From positions 1,116,001 through 1,180,000 of the forward strand of contig JAVYIG010000041.1 of NCBI GenBank assembly GCA_035222895.1: a stretch of 64,000 nucleotides of DNA, written 5' to 3'. The position numbers and the translations under genes were made by a program. The notes beneath the pieces were generated by a model, which worked only from the letters and a program-made list of their open reading frames with translations, searched no databases and had not been told where the DNA came from. The stretch comes from Strongylocentrotus droebachiensis (lineage: Eukaryota > Echinodermata > Echinoidea > Camarodonta > Strongylocentrotidae). This document shows, in pieces, positions 37,493-48,422 of this stretch (positions within the stretch are counted from its first letter, which is position 1; each line of letters starts with the position of its first letter).

Positions 37493-38063
37493 AGCACGCC
37501 AAGAAGGCAGTGCGGCCGATCCGTTATTCCTTTCTTATCAGTCCTCTCAAGTCTGCGAGCTTTGATCAACTTGCTCCGTTTGCTCTCTTTGTCATTTTCG
37601 GGCTCTCTATCTGCGTTTACTACGCCCCGCCCATAAGTGTGGACAAGCCGACCAATCAGAGCTCCCACACGCGTGCCTTGGTTTCGGGGATAGAACTGAA
37701 CAAATATTCACGAGAGAGGGCGGCAATCTACTTTTGTCACTGATGCCAAGTTCTCATGTTGCACAAGTATAATGTCAGATTTGACAGTACTGTGTATATA
37801 CTCCAACTCAAATAAAAATATATTCGAAATATATATCTAACTAAAAATGTTGCTCATCCATATGATATAAATGTAGAAATTGATGAAAACTCGCGAGAAT
37901 TACTTTATGATCGCAGAGAAGGATGCACGTGTGTATAATCCGACTGTAAGAGTGTAAGTCCAGGTATAATATCACTTGTTGCGAAATGCTGGCTTCGTAA
38001 GTTCCAAGTATATCAAAAGTTTGACTGTTCGTGAGGACTGCTTTTTGTTTAATAACCCCGACT
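37493..38063 (-). other. Delta 5' leader / proximal promoter region
   Basis: This is the sequence between the start codon and a TATA-like element. It contains several upstream ATGs on the minus strand (for example near 37755 and 37857), so either the leader is shorter than this or it is spliced. The 37.5-37.7 kb part is GC-richer and includes a CCAAT box (37652-37656) and GGCACGCG (37677-37670, minus). Confidence 0.35.
37652..37656 (+). promoter_or_regulatory. CCAAT box in Delta proximal region
   Basis: CCAATCAGAG lies in a GC-rich stretch ~160 bp upstream of the Delta start codon, beside a CACGCGTGCC site (37668-37677). NF-Y sites occur at such distances from vertebrate and echinoderm promoters. 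Function is inferred. Confidence 0.35.
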
Positions 38064-38079
38064 GAGCAAGACGCTCTCC

Positions 38080-38087
38080 TTTATATA
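38080..38087 (-). promoter_or_regulatory. Candidate TATA box (TATATAAA) upstream of Delta
   Basis: On the minus strand GGTATATAAAGGAG is followed 24 nt later by a TCAGT initiator-like sequence at about 38063. It is a good core-promoter match by sequence. Spacing is slightly short, and it would imply a leader of ~570 nt with upstream ATGs. An alternative start near 37.55-37.6 kb, below the CCAAT at 37652, is equally plausible. Confidence 0.35.
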
Positions 38088-39164
38088 CCAGCCCTCGGCT
38101 CGTGCCAATGTTTTGCATATGCATAGGATTATGGCCCGTGGTCGCGTGGTGCTGGATTTTGTTTGTGTGCTTAAATCCGGATTATCTCTTGCCACGGTCC
38201 AATGTTCATTATCGATGTGCCTTCTACAAAACAAGCCGGGCCTGTTTTTTCCTCCTCACTGAGCTCTTCTTTTATGTTTGTTAACTAAAACCTTCATTTT
38301 ATGGCTAATTGCATGCTGGCTGGCAGTTTATAGGACTTTTTGTTAGCTCTAGTTTGTAAAGGATAGCACATTAGTTCGCGTGCCTTCAAACTCTAGAAGC
38401 CTAAACCTTACTACCAATACAACATGTTCATTCATACGGGACAACATTATAAAAACATCTAAAAGCTAACAGTAAAGTAACTAACGGACTCTAGAATTAG
38501 TTTTATGAATATTGAACCTGTCAGATTCCATCTTTTACCCTTTTTATATTTTTTTTAAATGTATATTTATATTTAGTCAGCTGATGTATAATTATTTTTC
38601 ATCACATTCAATAAACTTCATAATTTTCTGTGTAGAACTTGGCATAAGTTGTGGCTCTTTCTGGAAAATAGTTACAATACCGTTCAAATTCCATCAGTCT
38701 GATGTATTTCAGTTGGTTATTCTCCAACAAAGAGGAGGTATAACGGCGGCACACGTATCTCAGTGGCCAGGTCTTTATATTAGCCTTGTCCCTCACTTTT
38801 TTTTCCTGTTCTGAGGCTCCCCCTCAACTTTTCCAAAGTTCTTTTGTTCAACGAGGCCCTACCCTCGTCAGCAAGTGTGCTGCTATTGTGCGGGACGCGT
38901 GCCCCCCTGTCAATAGATTGAATGGGTCCACGAGAAGGTTTTTCATCACTGGGTTCTTTCAATCTATTCAAATTGTGTGGTCAGCTGGGTCCAAGCAACT
39001 TGCCTGCACCTGCGCTTCGTTTGTTAGTCTGCTATTGTTGTTAGGGTGGTTGTCTTGCTTTTTTCCTTCATAAAACACCCGTTCGGTTGTCTGGTTTTAC
39101 TATTATTTTCTTCCCAGTTCTGCAAGAGAGCCCCTGACCCGAGTGTGTTTCATTGACGATTGCT

Positions 39165-39260
39165 CCGGCCAATCAGAGAACCGTATTCACAGAGCGCGCG
39201 ATAAAAGCCGGAAACCCGTACGTTTGTGAATGACTTCTTCCTGTAATGATATGCAAATAC
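39165..39260. promoter_or_regulatory. CCAAT / GATAAAAG / ATGCAAAT cluster upstream of Delta
   Basis: GGCCAATCAG (39167-39176), a GC-rich segment, GATAAAAG (39200-39207) and a perfect octamer ATGCAAAT (39251-39258) lie together about 1.7 kb upstream of the Delta ATG. Order and spacing resemble a small promoter or a proximal enhancer. I see no open frame downstream on either strand that it would serve. Confidence 0.25.
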
Positions 39261-39811
39261 GGGCTAGCCCTGTACCAAGCACGTGCCACTACTACAACTT
39301 ACAAGGTCATTGTAGTCATAAATATCCACCAAAAAGACAATTTTGAGTTTTTTCATTTCTCCACACTTTACTAAACATACCAATAGATAGGGGCTGGCAG
39401 GTGAAATACTTTATATAGAAAGTCGCTATAAAGCAAACTTTTGTATTGTATGTGACATGAAGACTAATGATGTTATTATCAGTGATCATGTAATATTAAT
39501 GGTTCTTATCATCAAAATGTCTACAAGAATGTGGCTATCATATTGAAATTTTAAAGGCGCACGTTTCCAAATAATTAGCAAACGTTAGAAAACACCACCA
39601 ATCAAAGTTCAAAATCATGATTATTTACATAGTTATCATGCACGTGTACAAGCTGCAAACATGACAGTGGATAAGCTATAACGAGACCAAGATATATTGA
39701 GGTCAACATAATATCGAGAAGATAAATATCCTGACAGCTTTTTATTAATGAATAAAGAATGAAAGATATGGAGGTAGGGAACGATGATGATGTAGGCCTA
39801 GAAGTATAGAC

Positions 39812-39812
39812 G

Positions 39813-39845
<33 letters not shown>

Positions 39846-39846
39846 T
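39812..39846 (+). repeat. (GA)n followed by G-run
   Basis: GA units end in an 8-9 G run, the same layout as the tract near 2.9 kb. Confidence 0.85.
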
Positions 39847-40202
39847 GTTACGGTGTCCCATCATGGCCTATACCACCCCTCGTTTAATATTGCGTGCCAA
39901 GCACTTCATGATATAATATAATATCGTACCTCTACAGCAATGAACATGCCATTGGAATCCTTAGAGCATAATATAGAAAAGACAGTAATCATGTTAACAC
40001 AAAATGACAATTACTGATTACTCAGATGATTTTAGCCAAAGAGACCCGACTGATAAGTTTTTTTAATGTTTCGGTTGATAAAGCGTATTCATAAGCCAAC
40101 GTAAAACATCAATTATAAATATTATAACGGGACTGTTTGATATTCTATCACTCGCATTCGTCATCATTACGATTTATTATAGGTGCAAATATCTCTCTGA
40201 AG

Positions 40203-40489
40203 CAGGCGCGTACGCAGGGGGGGGGGGGGGGGGGTTGGGGGGTTAAACCCCCCCCCCCCTTTGTTAATTTTTTGTGTGTAAACACCCCCCAAAACCCCCT
40301 AAAACCCCCCCCCTTTTGGATTTTTTTTTTTTTTTTTTTTTTAATTATTTATTAAAACAAAAAAAAAAAAAAAAAGTTATTCCCATGACCGACCTAAAAA
40401 AGGTGACCTTACCCCCCCCCCCCCCCAACGGGTCAAAATGTCAAATTTCCAAATTTCGAGACCAAAAAAAAAAAAAAAAATGTCCTCTT

Positions 40490-40538
<49 letters not shown>

Positions 40539-40609
40539 CTTATTCAGCGGTCGGCTGAGTCGTTGCGATTTTTTTGGGACCAAAAAAAAAAAAAAAAATG
40601 TGTCCTCTT

Positions 40610-40656
<47 letters not shown>

Positions 40657-40750
40657 CTTATTCAGCGGCTGGCTGAGTCGTTGCGAAATTTTTGGACCGA
40701 TTTATAAATGTTAAAACCCCCCCCTTGAAAAAATCCTGCGTACGCGCCTG
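40203..40750. mobile_element. hAT-type MITE with poly-C/poly-A tandem interior
   Basis: Perfect 16-bp terminal inverted repeats CAGGCGCGTACGCAGG are flanked by a perfect 8-bp target duplication CTCTGAAG (40195-40202 and 40751-40758). Both features are diagnostic of the hAT superfamily. The interior has at least two ~120-bp tandem units, each with an A-run, TGTCCTCTTA, a run of 30 or more C, and CTTATTCAGCGG. No coding capacity, so non-autonomous. C-run lengths may be assembly-dependent. Confidence 0.85.
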
Positions 40751-42980
40751 CTCTGAAGCATAATAAAAACTATTTATTATGACACATCGGAAAAAACATA
40801 GTACGATCTAAAGAAATATAACATCTCTGCTTTTTCTTTCATCATGTTCAGGGTGCATTCTGCAGGTGTATACCTCATCGTTAGCGGTCAAATAATGAAG
40901 TCATTTCATCTTTCATTTTACTGTATGCTGTATGAATTCAACACAGTAAAAAAAGATTCATTAAAACCGTACCACTACTACCAATTTTAATGAAACGGTG
41001 CTTGTAATGATGTGGCAGACTTTTCACAAATTGTCATAATAATATTGATGATTTCTTTTCATCTCGTCTTTGTCGGCCAAAGTGTCCTATCAATTTTAAT
41101 ATACCTGATGCTCAACAACATCTTTCATAAACTTTTTTTTTGTAATCAGTGAAAAGTTTAGTTGAAACATTAATGTAAGCGTTTGATAATCATTGTGTCT
41201 GCTTTGCTTTGGGCAAAATTAATTAGAAAATGTTATTGGTTGTTATTATCAACTTTATGGAAAGGAGCCAGGTAAATGGAAAGCCAAGGCTTGCATGAAA
41301 ACTATCATTTTGGGCACGTGCCCCGGCTTTCTTAGCGTAATCCCTACACACGTAAATTTGCATAACAATAGGTAAATTCTGTATGAACACACTTCTTAGA
41401 CTGGCCGCTGTTTGCGCGGTGAACAACAAAATGCTGGCAAGGGCGGTATTCTTTGATCTTAAGGGCGTTCAAAAAATGGGTAATTTACACCAACCCACAT
41501 CGGTTACACAAAGAAGATTGCAATCAGTATTATGCATACATATTCAGTAAGAAATAAATTGTGTATATTGTAATAAAGAGTTGTAATAAGTTGTATAATG
41601 CAAAAAATTACTATTATTAGAAGGTTCAAGATTGTAGCCAATGAGAAGCCTCAAGATATGTCGCGTGTGCGTGCATTACCTTTTACCATTATGCACAGAT
41701 ATTGCATTTGGGTGATAACAACCGTCAATTTCCCGACTTTATACTTATATTGTAGACACATCTTATAAAACAAATAATACATGTGTTTAACTTGTGTATT
41801 CGTGATATGCACTTAACTGCACTTGGTTAAGTCACAATGAGACGGACAATGAACTCGGCAAGTTTCATTATACTGTCACTGTGCATATTCACTAATGCAC
41901 TTTTTTTCTTTACCTCTTCAGAGGGACTTTATTATTCCATTTAAAAATACATATAGACTATTTACAAAACAAGTAAAATGAAACATGGATTATATACACA
42001 ATATCAAAGGTGATCATTATAGCATTTCTATTACTTTCTTCTTCTTCATTATCTAAGTATCTTTTATTTTCCTTGTATTTCAAATAACATTTCAATATTC
42101 ACTAATGAACTTACAAACATGTATTATTAATACTAACATCATCTCGCCCTTGACTAATTAAAAAATACACACAATTTCAATTAACGTTACGTTGATATTC
42201 CCCATTTACCTCAGTCATCTAACATTGTTAGCCTGTATTATCGTTTATGTTTTGTCTCTTGAACATGATTTAGTCAATAATGTTCCAATCAGTTAAGTGA
42301 TCTAATGTGGTACATACCAAAGTATTTTATGGCAACTTATACGAGCGTTATTTGAACAAAAATGTCAAGAAACGGAACATAATTTAGTTGTAACTTTATG
42401 AAGGAACTTTCGTGAAATTGTTTAAATGAAGTCAATACTTGAAAATAACTTGAATTAGAATGCACATCATTATTAAACCGATTATATTGCTGATCAATGT
42501 TAACCGTATCTGTACGTTATCAGCAAAATGATATAAACATTTTAAGAGTAGTGACACCCACTGCCAGTGGTGTTGTAAAACATAGTTCGTATCCATCAGT
42601 ACTACTTGGTTTAAATTATCATTTCCATCTCATGCGCAATGGTGTTAAGAACTAAGTTTGTGACAGCCGTAACATAATATAAAGCTTGTGACAGCCGTTT
42701 TTTACTAACTTGAACCCTATATCTAACCCTTAAATTAACCCAACCAAAACTCCTATAAAGAAATCATAAAGGAGGTAGAAAGACATGTACGAGATTCTCT
42801 CCGTAGTTATATCCAATAATTATAGAACATCAACACTGAACAAATTTATCGTTATGTTCTTTTGATGTGTTCTCCACATTATTTTTGTGTCTGTATATAT
42901 TATATGTGAAAACAGTTTTTGCTTTTGGTTATCATGAATTTTGCAGCTCTAAATCACTTCATGATTACTTATTATGCTGT

Positions 42981-43678
42981 AATTATCAGGCTTTCTCGAG
43001 AATGATTTCAATTATTTAAAAAAGAAAATATTAAAGTATGATTATTGTGGTTCATGAATTTAACGCTCAAACTTTTCAAAATATATATTCTCGGGCCTTT
43101 TGTGATGAGGCTCATCGGTTCAGTCCTTTGACTTACAGTTGTTAAATCTTTACATTTTGTCTTAACAAGTCAAAGGATAATGTTGAATAGAAGATCTTCT
43201 CCTTAATCAACAGGCCGGAAGCCCATTGTCGCACACGCTAGGCCATTTCTATAGCCTTCTTAACTAACCATCTGCCACGCGTGCAAGTAATCTAAATAAG
43301 AAAAGAAACATACACTAATCAATAGAGGTGTCTCAGGAACGACAACAAAAGATGAATAGAAGAGGAGCAGGAAGTGACATAAGGTAGGCGTGACACCAAG
43401 AAACTATTAAGAAGTCTTCTTGTCTTGGGTTTTGTTTTTGTCTTTGTCGTTGGACCAAATTAAGCCTTGAGTGACCGATTTGTTAAAAAACGTACGAATC
43501 GTGACCACAAAGCCGCAGTCGCCGAATTCAATGAGTTAACGTTATGACGGTATGTGGCGGAGAGGTTCTGGCGCCGGAGTGTTGGTGTTATTGTGCATTA
43601 ATTATCAGGCCATTTTTTAGAATGACTTCAATAATTTAAAATAGAGAATATTAAAGTATGATTTTGTGGTTCATGAAT
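42981..43678. repeat. Pair of ~80-bp direct repeats
   Basis: 42981-43060 and 43599-43678 share AATTATCAGGC, a common interior, and TATTAAAGTATGATT followed by GTGGTTCATGAAT, with scattered differences. They are older than the neighbouring 241-bp tandem duplication. Probably a dispersed repeat. Confidence 0.65.
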
Positions 43679-43780
43679 AATTATAATGATGATGAACATA
43701 AGTGTTAACTTCCGTGCCATTTGTATGTTTCCTTTTACGATAGTTAAAACCTCTTCTTTAAAAGGAAAATCTTGATTAAA

Positions 43781-44253
43781 AACATTTCTAATTTGTATAC
43801 CCCTTTCTAATCTCTTCTTTCATTTCGCCAATCCTAACCTCTTTAAATTCAAAATTTACAAAACAGACAATCATTAAATGCATAAAGAGTGAAAACAAAA
43901 TATCCCCTATAAAATAAAAAAAAAATAAAACAAAAAATTACATTACAAGTTCCCTCATGCACAAGTGCATATCACTTTTTGAACGAATGCTGATCAAACT
44001 CGTACGTTCAAAGACCGTAAAAACATTTCTAATTTGTATACCCCTTTCTAATCTCTTCTTTCATTTCGCCAATCCTAACCTCTTTAAATTCAAAATTTAC
44101 AAAACAGACAATCATTAAATGCATAAAGAGTGAAAACGGAATCATATCCCCTATAAAAAAAAATCAAAACAAAAAAAAATCAAAACAAAAATTACATTAC
44201 AAGTTTCCTCATGCACAATTGCATATCACTTTTTGAACGAATGCTGATCAAAC
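43781..44253. repeat. Tandem duplication, ~241-bp unit
   Basis: The segment starting AACATTTCTAATTTGTATAC at 43781 is repeated at 44022, and both copies run to GAACGAATGCTGATCAAAC (ending ~44000 and ~44253). Copies are nearly identical apart from the A-rich stretch, so the duplication is recent. Confidence 0.85.
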
Positions 44254-44254
44254 C

Positions 44255-44301
44255 CCCCCTCCCACCCCCCCCCCCTCCCCCCTCCCCCCCCCCCCCCCCC
44301 G
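44255..44301 (+). repeat. Poly-C tract
   Basis: C-runs interrupted by T or A end the second copy of the 241-bp duplication. Similar tracts of 9 or more C occur near 270, 2313, 5617, 6650, 11825, 24074, 36670 and 50462; G-runs near 17511, 19215 and 60660. Confidence 0.85.
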
Positions 44302-45685
44302 CGATCCCCTGTCAATAATTATGACATGCAGGATCGCCAAATATTTGAGGCACACGCCACCAGACTCGAGTCTTGCTTGTAAATTTTACTTCGGCACGCG
44401 ACCGTGCAGTCTGCGAGCTCGTCAATTTCATAATTTTTGTATTACTTTCTTTCTTTTACTGTCAGTATTCGTGTAGATGATACAATATGAGGTTATTTCA
44501 CTTGCAGTTATCAATCATTCCGGCGTTGCTAAAGTATTTGTGTCTGAACTTTGTATCGCGTGCGTGAAATTCCAATCCTATATTATGCCTCTTTCTCCTT
44601 CCTTACGATCGTAATTCATAAGTTTCATCATGTCACAAAACCGAAATATTTTGTCGTTTTTTACTTTGATTTTATCATTTCAAAGAAAAACAAACATATA
44701 TTGTATAATGTTCTTAACATTATGCAAGTGTAATTATAAAGAAAGTGATTAGTGGAAAGTGGAAGTTCATTTTGTGATCGGAAAATGGTATGAAGAAAGA
44801 AATAATATAGTTAAGCAAAGCTTTGTACATGTTGGTACAAGCAAAGGAGAACATTAGTATAAAATTTATTTAAAAAAAAAAAAAATCATATTTAATTTTT
44901 CTCATATATTCATCATTATTATTATCATCGTTTTTGGGGGTCCCCCTGTTTATTTGAAGGCTTTTTGTTTAATGTGTCTGCCAAAGCTTCGCAATATGAG
45001 AACTTTTAAAAAAGGCTTTTTTTTTTTTCCTGTAAATTTAGCTCTCGTATCGGACGATTTGTCTGTCAGATAATACTCAGATTCCCCGCCGCCATTAAAA
45101 AAGTTTGAGCGACGCCATGCCAATAGATGATAATAACAACAATAGCGAATGGGCGGGAAACTTTTTGTTAAGCTTGTCTTTGTATATGGAAGCAATTTCA
45201 TGATTATAGCTAGCAGCTGTATGTGTGTCGGTATTCGAAACCTATCAATCGGAGACGGTTTTTTGTGTGTGAAAAAAAGAAGATAAATGGTAGATTAGAT
45301 CACATATAGAGGAAGATAAACAAACAGATAATGATGGTATGTTCATGCTTGACGTTCACGTAACCGTGACATCATGATACAGAGGCTATAATTCTAGCTC
45401 ATTCAATGATTTTATGTGTTGCTGAACATAGTTGAGCACACAGCTGTCATTTCTCTTTTATCATTATTAAAAGTACTTTTGAAGTAAAGGAATGCATTTA
45501 GAGAGCTTCATCCTCGGTGCAATCCGATTTAAAGTTCCCGCCAGAATTATAATTACACCATGCCATTGTACATGCAGCTGGACATTTATTTTTAGTGACA
45601 TGTGTTTTATAATTTATATTGTTTATCTAAAGAATGTTACAAGTCACTTATTTTACACAATTCATTTAAGTGAGAGACAGATCTA

Positions 45686-45812
45686 TAGAGAGAGAGAGAG
45701 AAAGAGAGAGAGACGACGAGGAGGGATGGAGGTTGGAGAAGGTAAGAAAGGGAAGTATGGAATGGAGAAGAGAGAAAGAAAGAGAGAGACAGACAGACAG
45801 ACAGAGAGAGAG
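45686..45812 (+). repeat. GA/(AGAC)n low-complexity tract
   Basis: Purine-rich sequence with GA runs and four to five AGAC units near 45788-45802. Open frames here are composition artefacts. Confidence 0.85.
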
Positions 45813-46104
45813 TGGAGGCTGGTATATAGGCAATGATAAGAGAGATGGGATTTAAACGTATAAGATTACGTATTTGAAAGGGGAACAATCTTTGAAATAA
45901 TGTTTGAAATGAAAGGAACAAGATTTTGTTTTATTGTTAATTCTAACATGATTATTCGGTTTTTTTTAGAATACTTTGTCAAGTGTAGTTCGACAGATTA
46001 GAGGCCCAACCCATGATTTTACCCATAATAAAGTGCTAAATTCCCCTGTTTATCTGTTTTCTTTTATATCTGTTGTTATTAATATAAACAACGATATTTC
46101 CTAT

Positions 46105-46225
46105 TTTAAGTCCTCTCCGAGGGACTTGGCAATATGGATTAATGCCTAACCAAAGGGCACTGTATAGCGCATCGACTTGGTTTCGAATCTGAGACCTCCC
46201 GGTTACGAGACATGAGGCGTTTCCT
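46105..46225 (-). mobile_element. Possible tRNA-derived SINE fragment
   Basis: Minus strand GATTCGAAACC resembles a Pol III B box, and CCTTTGGTTAGGCATTAATC ~35 bp on resembles the post-tRNA segment of the other SINE copies. Shorter and more diverged. Confidence 0.4.
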
Positions 46226-46276
46226 TGTTATTGAGGGGGGGGGGAGCATCATAACGGAGGGGGCTCGATTCTTATA

Positions 46277-46396
46277 ATAGGGACTTTTAGATTTGCGTGG
46301 ACTGATACGTGAGACGTCCATTCACGGCAGTGCATTAACAGGACGTCGGTCGTAGCATAGACCCATTGTCTTCGTGCGAATCTAAAAGTCCCTATT
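46277..46396. mobile_element. Foldback element ~120 bp
   Basis: AATAGGGACTTTTAGATT at the left is repeated in exact inverse at the right (AATCTAAAAGTCCCTATT); the match extends weakly inward (GC). Flanks are TTAT-like on the left and TATG on the right; the target duplication is ambiguous. Probably a small MITE. Confidence 0.55.
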
Positions 46397-47972
46397 TATG
46401 TTTGGTGTGAGTCTGGTAGATTTCACGTTCTCTTTTCCCTCTCCTTTTTCCATCTTTTCCTTTCTGTTTTTTTTTTCTTCTCCCTTTTCCTCTCTTTTCA
46501 TGATTTTGCCATTTGATCGAGGGTTCGCCTGCACCTCCCCATAGCTACGCTACCGATAACGACACAAGGTGCAACCTTCCCTTCCCCTAAACATACTCGT
46601 TTGACGACCAGATGTCAATCTTCAGTTGATTTTGGCTTGAACATTGTCATTTCATAATAATATAATAATTAAGAGATTATTGAAGAGTACATGTGGAGCT
46701 GATGTTAATTTTGTACGTGGAATTTGTTTCAATTTTCTTAAATTTGAATGTAGAGTTGCATATAGAATGAAGTTATGACAAGCTGTCAATAACTGAACAT
46801 GATAGACGGTTGAGTGAATGTTTAAGAATGTTTTCAGTACTCAAAATAGTCTTCAAAATATACCTTCGACAGATGGGTTGTAAAGCCACTAATAAAAATG
46901 GAGACCTGTAAAGATAAGCCACACGTTTTCACTGAACAATACAGAGGTAAACAAGGCGAGGTAGACAAAGAAATCTATTCCTCAACAAAGAGACTCATGT
47001 ATGGAAATTCCAGCACAAAAGCGGACAAAACTTCACTTTTCTCTCCCTCTCTCTCCTTCGCTCAGATTTTCAATGTAACCCCTGACCTTTTTTCTCCTCG
47101 TGATTTTCTTTCTTTGCCCTGTGTATTTGTCCGTCATCCCAGACTGGCGCGGGTGCGTGCATTGTTTGGCTAAGAACAGGTTGCACTCACGTACCAAAAG
47201 ACTGGGTCTAAAGAAAGGGAAAAGTTTGCATCTATTGTTCTGGTCGCGTGCGCAGCTGTTATAGTAAAGACGGCTCATTCATTGAAGAGCTCAAGGTGTA
47301 TACATGCAAAGTAAAGTCTTGGATTGTAAATAACCATGCATCGCGCGACACAACCTAGTCTTTATTCACACACTTATACGGTTGGGTCAGAAAACACATT
47401 CGCCTGTAAAGAAAAATCCATCTCATTTAATATTATCTGATAATCATTAATAAAACGCAGACAGATCCCAAATGTTCTTTATAAGCACTTTGTCTCATGC
47501 CAAGTGAACGCTATTTGTTGCTAAATTTATCAACAAATTTGTTATATTGTTTGTAGTTTTGTTGCATAGGGTATTACAATATATTACATATATAAAATTA
47601 CCTTACATCGGTAATTACTGGCTTCATCTGCAACGTTGCTCTTCATCTATGTAGACCTATATTTCACTGACAATATCTTTACAGAATCATGATCATACTT
47701 AAGCCTATTTCATTTCAATTTTTTTAACCTGTTCTCGTTAATTAGGCCTACATAAAAATCTTCATCAATTTCGGACTATGAAGAGAAGAACAAAGTTTTC
47801 TATGCGACTACTATCGAAGTTTCTTTGTGTCGGAGAGAAAGTGCTCACGGGATCAAAGTTTCTTTATACTTTTTGAGTGAACACAGGTCCACGGAAAGTC
47901 TTACGATTGCGAGGACTGTTTTCCATCAGCAGTAGCGTGCTTTTGTGTGCAGATACGGGTAGTATAATAAGA

Positions 47973-48302
47973 AGTGGGATGCGGTGCTTGATGGGATACC
48001 CTTTCCCCTATTGTTACACAATGCACGATTCCTGACACCATGGCAGGTTGCACAAAAGTTGGTAATTTGTAAAGAATTATCATACATGACGGAAGAAAAT
48101 TTGCATGAAAAGCTGAAAAGCCTGAGCATGAATTTGTTTTAAAATCCGCATGAAATGTTTCATGAGAGAAAAATGAGTTAATAATGATTGCATTCAACTC
48201 ATGATATATTGAAATATGTTTCCCCTTTTTTTCGAAGTCTCTTTTTCTTTAACTCAGGTAACAATGGGGGGAAAGGGTATCCCATCAAGCACCGCATCCC
48301 AC
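47973..48302. repeat. Inverted repeat with ~45-bp arms
   Basis: The arm at 47973-48017 (beginning AGTGGGATGCGGTGCTTGAT) is repeated in reverse at 48258-48302 with only one or two differences. The arms are separated by ~240 bp of AT-rich DNA. No target duplication is seen. Either a MITE with long terminal repeats or an inverted duplication. Confidence 0.75.
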
Positions 48303-48370
48303 TGTTGGTGTAAAAAACACAAACAACCAACAACAAAAAACAAAAACGAAACAAACAATAGTGATGCAAA

Positions 48371-48422
48371 AGGCGGTGTCACACAGAAAAATCCCGGATT
48401 TTTCCTCTGTGTGACACCGCCT
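48371..48422. repeat. Near-perfect 52-bp palindrome
   Basis: AGGCGGTGTCACACAGA at the left is matched exactly by TCTGTGTGACACCGCCT at the right; the centre is AAAAATCC and GGATTTTT with a 2-bp asymmetry. It lies 69 bp after the inverted repeat ending at 48302. Confidence 0.8.
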
